Assembly (NCBI RefSeq): GCF_003264365.1
Contig: NZ_PYAK01000005.1
Coordinates: 124,001-188,000, forward strand
Length of the DNA stretch: 64,000 nucleotides
Origin: Micromonospora noduli
GTDB lineage: Bacteria; Actinomycetota; Actinomycetes; Mycobacteriales; Micromonosporaceae
Direction of reading: 5' to 3'
Shown: one piece after another, positions 54,695-63,547 of the stretch
How the letters are laid out: each line of letters opens with the position of its first letter
Position numbering within the stretch: position 1 is the stretch's first letter
Program-made: the position numbers and the translations under genes
The notes under the pieces: generated by a model
Told to the model about the DNA's origin: nothing
What the model saw: only the letters and a program-made list of their open reading frames with translations
Databases searched by the model: none

Positions 54695-55515
54695 CCACCT
54701 CGACGCCTCGGGCCTGGTGGAAGACCGGCGTCGGCCTGGTGCTGACCGGGCTGATGCTCTTCCCCGTCTACTGGATGATCAATGTGTCCTTCACCCGGGA
54801 CCAGGACATGCGGGCCAGTCCCCCGCACCTCTTCCCCACCAACGGCACCCTGGACGGCTACCGGGCGGTGCTCGACCAGCAACTGCCGTACCTCGGCACC
54901 AGCTTCCTGGTCGGCCTCGGCACTGTGGCGCTGACCGTGGCGCTTGCCGCGCCCGCCGGTTACGCGCTGGCGAAGCTCCGGCCACCCGGCGGGCCGGCGC
55001 TGAGTTTCCTGCTGCTGATCGCGCAGATGATCCCGGGGATCATCATGGCGATGGGCTTCTACGCCATCTACCTCACCCTCGGCGTCCTCAACACGCTGCC
55101 CGGCCTGATCCTGGCCGACACGACGCTCGCGGTGCCGTTCGCTGTCCTGATCTTCACGGCGTTCATGTCCGGCATCCCCGACGAGCTGCTCCAGGCCGCC
55201 GTGGTCGACGGCGCCGGTCGGCTGCGGACCTTCTGGTCGGTCGTGCTGCCGGTCAGCCGCAACTCGATCGTCACGGTGTCGCTCTTCGCGTTCCTGTGGT
55301 CCTGGTCGGACTTCATCTTCGCCTCGACCCTGGCCGGCGGCGGCGACCACCAGCCGATCACCCTCGGCATCTACCACTACATCGGCAACAACAACCAGCA
55401 GTGGAACGCCATCATGGCCACCGCCGTCGTCGCCTCGATCCCCGCCGCCGTGCTGCTGATCCTGGCCCAGCGGTACGTCTCGATGGGCGTGACCGCCGGC
55501 GCCGTCAAGGACTGA
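54691..55515 (+). CDS. ABC sugar importer permease, MalG type
   Basis: 274 residues, six helices, EAA loop L-Q-A-A-V-V-D-G-A-G-R. Start at 54691 overlaps the upstream stop; the longer open frame is a shadow. Partner of 53723. No ATPase gene adjacent. Confidence 0.9.
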   Translation: MTTSTPRAWWKTGVGLVLTGLMLFPVYWMINVSFTRDQDMRASPPHLFPTNGTLDGYRAVLDQQLPYLGTSFLVGLGTVALTVALAAPAGYALAKLRPPGGPALSFLLLIAQMIPGIIMAMGFYAIYLTLGVLNTLPGLILADTTLAVPFAVLIFTAFMSGIPDELLQAAVVDGAGRLRTFWSVVLPVSRNSIVTVSLFAFLWSWSDFIFASTLAGGGDHQPITLGIYHYIGNNNQQWNAIMATAVVASIPAAVLLILAQRYVSMGVTAGAVKD

Positions 55516-55571
55516 CCATCCGCGGCGGTCGAGGACTGACCACCCGCACCACAGAAAGGCACCCGCCACCC

Positions 55572-57284
55572 ATGACCGCCGCCCCGTCCGGTCCGGAGTT
55601 CGGAATCCAGGACATCCCCTTCAGCTACCGCGGATCCTGGTTCAACATCTCCCCGGTGGTAGCCGAGAAGACGTACGCCGACGATCTGCACCTGGTCTCC
55701 CACCAGACCGGGCTGCACCCCGTACTGCGGCTCACCCCCACCGTTGCCGGCACCACAGTCGTCGCCACGCCCGCGCTGCTGACCTGGCGCAACGGAGCCG
55801 ACCGGATCGAGGCCGTCTACGACGGGCCGGACACCCTGCGGATCCGAGGCCACCGGCTCGGCCTGCGGGTGGCAGCGGCCGCGCACACCCTCACCCCGTT
55901 CAGCGGGACCTACCTGTACGCCGATCCGGTCGACGGATCACACGTGTTCACCTCGTACGAGACCGGTCGCCGCTACCGGATCACGGTGCTCTCCGGCGCC
56001 CTGCTGCGGACCGACGGCGCGCAGGCGCTCGGCACCGCCGACCGGTCCCTGGACCTTCGCGGCGACCAGCCCTGGGAGATCGCGATCGAGGAGTACGCCA
56101 CCGCCCGCCGCCCGTACGTCGGAGCCGTCACCTTCGAGCAGTTGTGCCGCGACCGGTTCGCGGAGTTCACCGCGTTCGTCGACGCGATCGCGCCCTGGCG
56201 CGGCCCGGAGACCCCGGCCGCCGAGCTGGCCGCCTACGTCCTGTGGTCGGCCACTGTCGCCCCGGCGGGCTTCGTCACCCGGCCGGCCGTCCTGATGTCC
56301 AAGCACTGGATGGACAAGGTATGGAGCTGGGACCACTGCTTCAACGCGATCGCCCTGGCGGCCGGCGAGCCGGAGCTGGCCTGGCACCAGTTCCAGTTGC
56401 CCTTCGACCACCAGGACGAGGCCGGCGCCCTCCCCGACTCGGTCACCCACTCCGAGGTGCTGCACAACTACGTCAAGCCCCCCATCCACGGATGGGCCCT
56501 CCGGCACCTGCGCCGACGCCTTCCCCAGCCGCCGGATCGGGCGGCGCTGGCGCAGACGTACGACCGGCTCACCCGCTGGACCGGGTTCTGGCTCGACGCG
56601 CGACGCGCCCCCGGCCACGACCTGCCGCACTACCAGCACGGCAACGACAGCGGCTGGGACAACGCCACCACCTTCGACGAGAACCGGGTCCTCGAGACGG
56701 CTGACCTCGCCGCGTTCCTGGTCTCGCAGCTTCGCTGCCTCGCCGACCTCGCCACCGAGCTGGGTGAGCCCGCCACCCGCTGGTTCCGGGAGGCCGACCG
56801 GATCCATCGGGCCATGCTGCGCGACCTGTGGGACGGTGAACGCTTCTGCGCCCGGGACCCCCACACCGGGCACCGGCGAGCCAGCCGCAGCCTGCTCGAC
56901 CTGATGCCCGTCGCGCTCGGGGCCGACCTGCCGGCCCCGGTCGCCGCCGCGCTGGCGCGCGGCGTCGAAAGCCACCTGACCACGCACGGGCTGGCCACCG
57001 AGCCGACGGACTCGGCCCACTACCTCGCCGACGGCTACTGGCGTGGCCCGATCTGGGCGCCCTCCACCGTCCTGGTCGAGGACGGCCTCCGCCGGGCCGG
57101 GCAGACCAGGATCGCCGACGACATCAGTCGGCGGTTCCTCGCGCTGTGCGAGAAGTCCGGCTTCGCGGAGAACTTCGACGCCGAGACCGGCACCGGGCTG
57201 CGGGACCGCGCCTACACCTGGACCGCCAGCAGCTACCTCATCCTCGCCGCCGCCCAGGAGGAACGGCGGGTCTGGGGCGGGTAG
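55572..57284 (+). CDS. intracellular GH63-like (MGH1-type) glycoside hydrolase
   Basis: 570 residues, no signal peptide. N-terminal beta domain ~1-200 and C-terminal (alpha/alpha)6 barrel ~205-570. W-S-W-D-H-C-F-N and H-G-N-D-S-G-W-D-N-A-T (general acid Asp) and the late F-D-A-E-T-G segment are characteristic of GH63/mannosylglycerate-hydrolase-like enzymes. Known relatives cleave alpha-glucosides or glucosylglycerate; here the gene follows an importer by 56 bp, so it should cleave the imported saccharide. The substrate cannot be read. Convergent with the LacI gene. Confidence 0.82.
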   Translation: MTAAPSGPEFGIQDIPFSYRGSWFNISPVVAEKTYADDLHLVSHQTGLHPVLRLTPTVAGTTVVATPALLTWRNGADRIEAVYDGPDTLRIRGHRLGLRVAAAAHTLTPFSGTYLYADPVDGSHVFTSYETGRRYRITVLSGALLRTDGAQALGTADRSLDLRGDQPWEIAIEEYATARRPYVGAVTFEQLCRDRFAEFTAFVDAIAPWRGPETPAAELAAYVLWSATVAPAGFVTRPAVLMSKHWMDKVWSWDHCFNAIALAAGEPELAWHQFQLPFDHQDEAGALPDSVTHSEVLHNYVKPPIHGWALRHLRRRLPQPPDRAALAQTYDRLTRWTGFWLDARRAPGHDLPHYQHGNDSGWDNATTFDENRVLETADLAAFLVSQLRCLADLATELGEPATRWFREADRIHRAMLRDLWDGERFCARDPHTGHRRASRSLLDLMPVALGADLPAPVAAALARGVESHLTTHGLATEPTDSAHYLADGYWRGPIWAPSTVLVEDGLRRAGQTRIADDISRRFLALCEKSGFAENFDAETGTGLRDRAYTWTASSYLILAAAQEERRVWGG

Positions 57285-57294
57285 TCCTGTCGGA

Positions 57295-58308
57295 TCAGCG
57301 GCCCCGGACCGGGCCGGTGCTGGAACGCAACGAGATGGGCGGGCTGTACAGGCGGTGTCGTGGCACGGCGCCGGGAGCCGCGATGATCTCCAGAAGCAGC
57401 GACACCGCCTCGGCGCCCATCTCGACCATCGGCACGTCGGCGGCGGTCAGCGGCGGGCGGAAATCCTCCGCCCAGTGCTGCGCGGCGACTCCGGTGACGG
57501 AGAAGTCGCGTGGCACTGACAGCCCGGCGCCGGTCAACGCGCGCTGCATTCCGGGCAGTGCGGCCTCGTTGATGGTGGCCACCGCCGTGACCTCCGGGTG
57601 CGTCGCGAGCAGCTGCTCCATACACGCCTCGCCGGAGGCGGTGTCGTCGCCGCTGCAGACCTCCACGCCGGTCAACCCCCGTTCCGCCGCCGCCGCACGA
57701 AAGCCGGTCAGCGCGCGATGGCTGGGGCCGTACCCGGCGGCCACCAACTCGGCGGACCGGTTCACGAGTGCCACGTGCCGGTGCCCCAGGTCGGCCAGGT
57801 GCTGCACGCACCGGGCGATCAGCCCGGCGTAGTCGATGTCGATCCAGCTCATCCCGTGCGGCTCGGCGGTCCGGCCGATGGTGACGAACGGCAGCCCGGC
57901 CTTGGTCAGCCGGGTCACCCGGTCGTCCGCCAACCGGATCTCCATGAGGACCACGCCGTCCACCCGACGCCCGGTGACGATCCGCTCGAACGACCGGTCA
58001 TGGTCGCCACCGGAGGGGGACAGCAGCACGTCGAGGTCGTGGCGGGCGGCGGCCTCGACGACGCTGGCGACGAAGCCCAGCTGCATGTCGGTCAACCGCT
58101 GGCTCGCGGGCGGGATGACCAGCCCGAGGGTGCGGGTACGCCCCTCCTTGAGAGCACGGGCGCTGGCGTTCGGCCGGTAGTCCAACTCGTCGATGACCGA
58201 CTGGATCCGTTGCCGGGTCGCCTCCGACACGCTGCGTTTTCCGCTGAGCACGTAGGAGACGGTGCTGCGGGACACCCCCGCCCGGCGAGCGATTTCCCCG
58301 ATGTTCAT
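57295..58308 (-). CDS. LacI-family transcriptional repressor
   Basis: 337 residues from the ATG at 58308. Helix-turn-helix I-G-E-I-A-R-R-A-G-V-S-R-S-T-V-S-Y, hinge P-N-A-S-A-R-A-L, then the sugar-sensing domain. The upstream half operator CGAATCGAT (58319) and the CGAATCGATTCG sites at three other promoters in the 50-53 kb segment make it the prime candidate repressor of that set. Stop is 10 bp from the GH63-like stop. Confidence 0.92.
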   Translation of the reverse strand: MNIGEIARRAGVSRSTVSYVLSGKRSVSEATRQRIQSVIDELDYRPNASARALKEGRTRTLGLVIPPASQRLTDMQLGFVASVVEAAARHDLDVLLSPSGGDHDRSFERIVTGRRVDGVVLMEIRLADDRVTRLTKAGLPFVTIGRTAEPHGMSWIDIDYAGLIARCVQHLADLGHRHVALVNRSAELVAAGYGPSHRALTGFRAAAAERGLTGVEVCSGDDTASGEACMEQLLATHPEVTAVATINEAALPGMQRALTGAGLSVPRDFSVTGVAAQHWAEDFRPPLTAADVPMVEMGAEAVSLLLEIIAAPGAVPRHRLYSPPISLRSSTGPVRGR

Positions 58309-58318
58309 CAATCGCCCT

Positions 58319-58330
58319 CGAATCGATTTT
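58319..58330. promoter_or_regulatory. partial CGAATCGATTCG operator at the LacI gene
   Basis: CGAATCGATTTT, 9 of 12 positions of the palindrome, 11 bp before the LacI start. Suggests autoregulation. Confidence 0.5.
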
Positions 58331-58448
58331 TGCCCCGACACGGGGACGCACCTTGCTCCGCCGACCAGCATATCCGTCCTCAGGCTCATCGATCGATGAC
58401 CAACGCGTTCCAACTAGCGCCAATAGATGGACGACCATTAATGTCACA

Positions 58449-58468
58449 GGTATGACGTGTGACGTCAA
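58449..58468. promoter_or_regulatory. GntR operator upstream of the second GH54 gene
   Basis: GGTATGACGTGTGACGTCAA, 17 of 17 core bases identical to 41253-41270. It lies 34 bp before the GH54 start, at the probable -10/+1 region. Links this arabinofuranosidase to the GntR protein at 41329. Confidence 0.8.
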
Positions 58469-58502
58469 TTCCCCGCCCCCACCATCGCACCGAAAGGATC
58501 CG

Positions 58503-59978
58503 ATGAACGTGAAGAGAAAACTGGGTCGCCTGACGGCCGCCGCCGGGACCCTGTTCGTCCTCGTCGTCGGCGCTGGCGCCTATGTGGTCTCGGACGCGCC
58601 GGGCGTCGCCCACGCCGCCGGCACGGGTCCGTGTGACATCTACGCCTCCGGCGGCACGCCGTGCGTGGCTGCCCACAGCACCACCCGCGCGCTGTACGGC
58701 GCGTACAACGGCCCGCTCTACCAGGTCCGACGATCGTCGGACAACACCACCCGCGACGTCGGTGTGCTCAGCGAGGGCGGCTACGCCAACGCCGCCACCC
58801 AGGACACGTTCTGCGCGAACACCAACTGCGTCATCACGATCATCTACGACCAGTCCGGCCGCAACAACCGCCTCACCCAGGCGCCCCCCGGCTACTTCGT
58901 CGGCCCCGCTCCCGGCGGATTCGACAACCTCGCCGACGCGAAGGCGGCACCGGTCACCGTCGGCGGCCAGAAGGCGTACGGCGTCTACATCGCCCCCGGC
59001 ACCGGCTACCGCAACAACAACACCAACGGTGTCGCGACCGGCGACCAGCCCGAGGGCATCTACGCGGTCGTCGACGGCACGCACTACAACCAGTGGTGCT
59101 GCTTCGACTACGGCAACGCGCAGACCAACAACCTCGCCGACGAACGCGCCATCATGGAGACCGTCTACTTCGGCGCCAACAAGCAGTGGGGCTACGGGGC
59201 GGGAGCCGGCCCCTGGATCATGGCCGATCTGGAGTGGGGGCTGTTCTCCGGAGTCAACGCGGGCTACAACAACATCGCGTCGATCAACCACCGCTTCGTC
59301 ACCGCCATGGTCAAGGGCGAACCGAACCACTGGGCGATCCGGGGCGGCAACGCCCAGTCGGGCAGCCTGACGACCTACTTCGACGGGCCACGCCCCAACG
59401 GCTACCACCCGATGAAGAAGGAAGGCGCCATCCTGCTCGGCATCGGCGGTGACAACAGCATCACCGGTCGCGGCACCTTCTTCGAGGGTGTGTTGACGTC
59501 CGGCTACCCGACGGCGGCCACCGAGAACGCCGTCCAGGCCAACATCAACGCCGCCGCCTACGCGCCGGCCGGCGGCGGCAACCCGCAACAGAACGTCCAG
59601 GTCGTGGGTGCCCAGTCCAGCCGCTGCATCGACGTACCGAACGGCAGCACCACCAACGGCACCCAGGTCCAACTCTGGGACTGCACCGGCAACACCGCGC
59701 AGCGCTGGACCTACACGGCCGGCAAACAACTCCAGGTGTACGGCAACAAGTGCCTCGACGCCTCCGGCCAGGGCGCCACCAACGGCACCCAGGCCATCAT
59801 CTGGGACTGCCACGGCGGCACCAACCAACAGTGGAACCTCAACTCCAACGGCACCATCACCGGCGTCCAGTCCGGGCTCTGCCTCGACGCCAACGGCGCC
59901 GCCACCGCCAACGGCACCAAGCTCATCCTCTGGGCCTGCAACGGTGGCACCAACCAGCGGTGGTCCACCCGCAGTTGA
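58503..59978 (+). CDS. secreted GH54 alpha-L-arabinofuranosidase with C-terminal CBM13
   Basis: 491 residues from the ATG at 58503 (AAAGGA upstream). Signal peptide 1-37; GH54 domain ~39-355 starting C-D-I-Y-A-S-G-G-T-P-C, with nucleophile Glu244 in A-D-L-E-W-G-L-F and Asp317 in G-G-D-N-S; ricin-type trefoil ~365-491. Compared with the 48571 enzyme the two domains are in the opposite order. Releases arabinose from pectic arabinan or arabinoxylan. Regulated by the GntR operator at 58449, whereas the 48571 copy has the LacI operator. Confidence 0.88.
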   Translation: MNVKRKLGRLTAAAGTLFVLVVGAGAYVVSDAPGVAHAAGTGPCDIYASGGTPCVAAHSTTRALYGAYNGPLYQVRRSSDNTTRDVGVLSEGGYANAATQDTFCANTNCVITIIYDQSGRNNRLTQAPPGYFVGPAPGGFDNLADAKAAPVTVGGQKAYGVYIAPGTGYRNNNTNGVATGDQPEGIYAVVDGTHYNQWCCFDYGNAQTNNLADERAIMETVYFGANKQWGYGAGAGPWIMADLEWGLFSGVNAGYNNIASINHRFVTAMVKGEPNHWAIRGGNAQSGSLTTYFDGPRPNGYHPMKKEGAILLGIGGDNSITGRGTFFEGVLTSGYPTAATENAVQANINAAAYAPAGGGNPQQNVQVVGAQSSRCIDVPNGSTTNGTQVQLWDCTGNTAQRWTYTAGKQLQVYGNKCLDASGQGATNGTQAIIWDCHGGTNQQWNLNSNGTITGVQSGLCLDANGAATANGTKLILWACNGGTNQRWSTRS

Positions 59979-60352
59979 CCCACCGCCCGATCGGTCCGTC
60001 GTACCGCCCCCCGCAGCGCCGCCGGGCGCGGCACGACAGTGAGTTGCCTGGCAGCCTGCACCGTGCGCTCGGCTGGCCCGCCCTGTCGATCCGCCAAGGA
60101 GCGGTATACCTCAGAGGCATAATTATGCCTCTGAGGTATACCGCTCAAAACCGCATCCGCCCTGACCTGGATGACCGGCGGTCACCGGCCCAGCCGCCAG
60201 CACCGATGAACGGGGCGGCGATCAGCACGATCGCCCCGAGCGCCCGCTCCGGTGGCCGCCCGGCGAGCGAGTGGGTGCGGGTGTCACGAACGGGCGATCG
60301 CCCGCGACCCCGGCCCTGTAGGTTTCGGGGCTCGGCGAACAGCGGGGGTCGC
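59979..60352. other. intergenic region at the right border
   Basis: 374 bp with the palindromic element (60067-60166). On the minus strand 60167-60285 reads L-G-A-I-V-L-I-A-A-P-F-I-G-A-G-G, possibly the remnant of a membrane-protein C-terminus. Nothing else recognised. Confidence 0.5.
60067..60166. repeat. dispersed palindromic element, copy 2
   Basis: Contains a perfect 48-bp palindrome (60099-60146; half GAGCGGTATACCTCAGAGGC continuing to ATAA). The flanks match copy 1 at 3369-3469. Confidence 0.88.
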
Positions 60353-60949
60353 ATGGTCAAGGGTTGGCACGGCTGGCTCGGTACGTTCAACGGCGTCGTC
60401 CTCATCACGGTGGTCGTCCTGCCGCTGGCCGCGCTGGCGGTATGGGCCCTGGCACGCCGCCGACGTGCCGCCGGCACCACGTCGGCGTGGCGGACGTCGC
60501 TGGCCGACGTCGGCATCGTCTACGGCACCGTGCCGTGGGTGTGGATGATCATGTTGCCGGGTGACCAGGCCGGCGCCGTCTCCGGTCGGGTGACAGTGGT
60601 GCCGCTGCGTGACCTGCTCACGATCTTCTCTGACGGAGGGCCGCTGACGGCGACGGTCCAGGTCGTCGGCAACCTGCTGGTCTTCGCGGCCTTGGGGTTC
60701 TTCGCCCCGCTGCGGTTCCCGGCGCTGGCATCGGTGCCGCGGATTCTGGTCCTCGCGGCCGGCTGCTCGGTCCTGGTCGAGACCGCGCAGTACGTCCTGC
60801 GGCTGGACCGGGTGTCGTCGGTGGACGACGTCCTGCTCAACGCCGTCGGCGCCGGGCTGGCGGCGCTGGCGTCCCGCCACTGGTGGCGCGACACACCCGA
60901 CACCTCCGCGGATCGCCGACCTCAGCCGGCCCCGGCAGCGGGACGCTGA
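60353..60949 (+). CDS. VanZ-like membrane protein
   Basis: 198 residues with about five membrane segments. P-L-R-D-L-L, the G-N-L-L-V-F-A-A-L-G-F-F segment, the S-V-L-V-E-T-A-Q-Y core and D-D-V-L-L-N-A-V-G-A-G are the VanZ/DUF2809-type signature, which in enterococci is linked to teicoplanin resistance but is of unknown function in most bacteria. ATG at 60353 has GGGGG upstream; the longer open frame is a shadow. No partner gene recognised. Confidence 0.85.
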   Translation: MVKGWHGWLGTFNGVVLITVVVLPLAALAVWALARRRRAAGTTSAWRTSLADVGIVYGTVPWVWMIMLPGDQAGAVSGRVTVVPLRDLLTIFSDGGPLTATVQVVGNLLVFAALGFFAPLRFPALASVPRILVLAAGCSVLVETAQYVLRLDRVSSVDDVLLNAVGAGLAALASRHWWRDTPDTSADRRPQPAPAAGR

Positions 60950-60985
60950 GCGCCGCGGTCAACTACCAACAGAGCTGACAGTCGA

Positions 60986-61765
60986 TCAGGTGGGTGGCTC
61001 TGCCAGCCGCTCCAGCCGGGCCAGACCATCCCAGCCACGCTCGCGCATCAAATTCAGTAGTCGCTGCACCCGCGGGTCCGCCTCGACGGCCAGCGCGTCC
61101 AGCAGGTCGAACGGTAGATCGTCCTGCGCCACCTCACCGAGGTCGATCTCGCCAGAGCGGTATGCCTGCTCGGCGAGGCTGGCCAGAATGTCGGCGGCCT
61201 CCACCAGACGCGCGTCGTCGCCGGTGTCGCTCTCGAAGATCTCCGACAGGATCCGGTAGAGCCGAATGAGCTGCGGGTCGTCGAGCTGCGCGGTCTTGCC
61301 GGGCATCCATTCGCGGACGCGATCGGGCCAGCGAGCCGACATCAGGATCCAGCTATCCCGCTCACCCGCCACCACCCGCTCGGAGACGCCGATGTCCCGG
61401 AGCCGATCGAGGTAGGTGATCACCTCTGGTGCGAGCGCCAGCCGATCCCCGGCGGCGAGTTGCGCGATCTGCCTCCGGCTGGCCTCCAGTCGTGCGATCT
61501 CGTCGCCCAGTTGCCTGTCAATCTCCTCGACCGCTGCCGCGAAGGTCGACGCGTCGGCCTCCAGCATCTGACCGATCTGGGACAGCGGCACGCCGGCGTT
61601 GGCGAGAATCCGGATCCTGACGAGAGACACCACCGCCCCCGCGCTGTACCGCCGGTAGCCCGAGGCGTCCCGCTCAGGCTCCGGCAGCAGGCCGATCTGG
61701 TGGTAGTGCCGCACCGCCCGCACGGTGACGCCGGCGTACGCCGCGAGTTGGCTGATCGTCAGCAT
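60986..61765 (-). CDS. MerR-family transcriptional regulator
   Basis: 259 residues. N-terminal winged helix S-Q-L-A-A-Y-A-G-V-T-V-R-A-V-R-H-Y-H-Q-I-G-L-L-P-E-P (residues 4-30), a dimerisation coiled coil ~85-115, and a C-terminal ligand domain of ~135 residues not resembling metal-sensing MerR proteins. It follows the exporter genes by 46 bp on the same strand. The promoter at 63374 has the elongated spacer that MerR proteins need, so it likely activates the exporter operon, and itself, on binding a drug-like ligand. Confidence 0.9.
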   Translation of the reverse strand: MLTISQLAAYAGVTVRAVRHYHQIGLLPEPERDASGYRRYSAGAVVSLVRIRILANAGVPLSQIGQMLEADASTFAAAVEEIDRQLGDEIARLEASRRQIAQLAAGDRLALAPEVITYLDRLRDIGVSERVVAGERDSWILMSARWPDRVREWMPGKTAQLDDPQLIRLYRILSEIFESDTGDDARLVEAADILASLAEQAYRSGEIDLGEVAQDDLPFDLLDALAVEADPRVQRLLNLMRERGWDGLARLERLAEPPT

Positions 61766-61811
61766 GCCCTGATCCTGCCCCTCACGTCGCTCGGCCCCAC
61801 TCGAATCCAGC

Positions 61812-62573
61812 TCAGGAGATCTTGCGGCGGTAGGTCAGGTTGGCGAAGAGGTAGGCCACCACGAGGATGCCGACGCACCAGGCGAGGGCGGTCCAGATGC
61901 CCGATCCGACCGGCTCCTGCGCGAAGAGGTCTCGGATCGCGTTGACGATGGCGGTCACCGGCTGGTGTTCGGCGAAGGCGCGCACCGGGCCGGGCATCGA
62001 CGCGGTGGGCACGAAAGCCGAGCTGACGAACGGCAGGAAGACCAGGGGGTACGAGAAGGCGCTCGCGCCGTCCACGGACTGAGCGGTGAGGCCGGGGATG
62101 ATGGCGATCCAGGTCAGCGCCAGGGTGAACAGCACCAGGATGGCAGCGACGGCGAGCCACCCCAGCACGCTCGTGCCGGTGCGGAAGCCCATGAGCAGGG
62201 CGACGAGGACGACGACGACCAACGAGACCAGGTTGGCGACCAGCGAGGTCAGCACGTGCGCCCAGAGCACCGAGGATCGTGCGATCGGCATGGACTGGAA
62301 CCGTTCGAAGATGCCGCCCTGCATGTCCAGGAAGAGCCGGAAGGCGGTGTACGAGATGCCCGAGGCGATCGTGATGAGCAGGATGCCGGGGAGCAGATAG
62401 TTCACGTACGAGTCGGAGCCGGTCTCGATCGCGCCGCCGAAGACGTAGACGAACAGCAGCATGAAGGCGATCGGCATGACGGCGGTCGTGATGATGGTGT
62501 CCGGGCTGCGGGCGATGTGGCGCAGTGAGCGTCCCAGCAGAACTGTGGTGTCGCCGAGGAAATGCTTGTTCAT
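61812..62573 (-). CDS. ABC-2 type exporter permease (DrrB-like)
   Basis: 253 residues, six helices. Characteristic ABC-2 features: L-P-G-I-L-L-I-T-I and a late H-Q-P-V-T-A-I-V-N-A-I-R. Overlaps the ATPase stop (ATGA). With 62570 forms a DrrAB-type multidrug exporter. Confidence 0.9.
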   Translation of the reverse strand: MNKHFLGDTTVLLGRSLRHIARSPDTIITTAVMPIAFMLLFVYVFGGAIETGSDSYVNYLLPGILLITIASGISYTAFRLFLDMQGGIFERFQSMPIARSSVLWAHVLTSLVANLVSLVVVVLVALLMGFRTGTSVLGWLAVAAILVLFTLALTWIAIIPGLTAQSVDGASAFSYPLVFLPFVSSAFVPTASMPGPVRAFAEHQPVTAIVNAIRDLFAQEPVGSGIWTALAWCVGILVVAYLFANLTYRRKIS

Positions 62574-63367
62574 CGTTGTTCCTTCTCGGTCTTGGCGCCA
62601 ACGAGGGTGAGGAAGACGTCCTCGAGGGTTGGCTGCTTCTCGACGTACTCGATCTCGGCGGGTGGCAGGAGCTGCTTGAGCTCGTCGAGGGTGCCGTTCA
62701 CGATGATCCGTCCCTCATGGAGGATCGCGATCCGGTCGGCGAGTTGTTCGGCCTCGTCGAGGTACTGGGTGGTGAGCAGCACCGTCGTGCCGCCACGGGC
62801 GAGTTCCCTGATCGCCTGCCACACCTCGATGCGCGCCTCCGGGTCCAGCCCGGTCGTCGGCTCGTCGAGGAAGATGACCGGCGGGTCCCCGATCAGGCTC
62901 ATCGCGATGTCGAGACGGCGACGCATGCCGCCGGAGTACGTCCGCACCCTCCGAGCGCCCGCCTCGGTCAGGGAGAAGCGCCTCAGCAGGTCGTCCGCGA
63001 TCGCACCAGGCTCCCTGAGGTGCCGCAGCCGGGCGACCAGGACCAGATTCTCCCGCCCGGTGAGGATCTCGTCGACCGCCGCGAACTGCCCGGTGAGACT
63101 GATCGACTGCCGTACGTCGGCGGCCTGGGTCGCCACGTCGAAGCCGGCGACCCGGGCCGTCCCGCCGTCGGCCCTGAGGAGCGTGGCCAGGATCCTCACC
63201 ACCGTGGTCTTGCCGGCACCGTTGGAGCCGAGCAGGGCGAAGATGCTGCCCCGCGCGACGTCGATGTCGACGCCGCGCAGCACCTTCAGCTGCTTGAACG
63301 ACTTCTCCAGGCCGTGCATGCGGATCGCGGGTTGCTCGGCCTGAGCTGTTGGGTGCGAATTGCTCAT
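62570..63367 (-). CDS. ABC exporter ATPase (DrrA-like)
   Basis: 265 residues. Walker A G-S-N-G-A-G-K-T-T (47-55), signature Y-S-G-G-M-R-R-R, Walker B V-I-F-L-D-E-P-T-T-G-L-D-P. The C-terminal P-T-L-E-D-V-F-L motif is typical of DrrA proteins. Starts at the predicted transcription start, so probably leaderless. Confidence 0.94.
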   Translation of the reverse strand: MSNSHPTAQAEQPAIRMHGLEKSFKQLKVLRGVDIDVARGSIFALLGSNGAGKTTVVRILATLLRADGGTARVAGFDVATQAADVRQSISLTGQFAAVDEILTGRENLVLVARLRHLREPGAIADDLLRRFSLTEAGARRVRTYSGGMRRRLDIAMSLIGDPPVIFLDEPTTGLDPEARIEVWQAIRELARGGTTVLLTTQYLDEAEQLADRIAILHEGRIIVNGTLDELKQLLPPAEIEYVEKQPTLEDVFLTLVGAKTEKEQR

Positions 63368-63373
63368 GGCGGC

Positions 63374-63405
63374 AGCATGGAGGGTTGACGCAGCGTCAAG
63401 GTCAA
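63374..63405 (-). promoter_or_regulatory. MerR-type promoter of the exporter operon
   Basis: Minus strand TTGACC (63400-63405), 20-bp spacer, CATGCT (63374-63379); the spacer contains the dyad TTGACGC-A-GCGTCAA (63385-63399). The start codon at 63367 is seven bases from the -10 box. Confidence 0.8.
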
Positions 63406-63547
63406 GCCGACCGGCTCGGCGACGCGTGCGCGACCCTGACTCTTCACTCCGATGTCACCGCCCGCTCCCACGGGTGACGTGTCGCTGTCCGCCCGAAGGA
63501 GTTGGCTGCCAGTCGTCGCACTACGTCTTGACCAGGAGTTGATCCAC

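Noticed and set aside
60167..60285. Possible remnant of a membrane protein next to the palindrome
   Set aside because: The readable segment is too short; resemblance to the other copy's flank is weak, so it is only noted under the intergenic entry.
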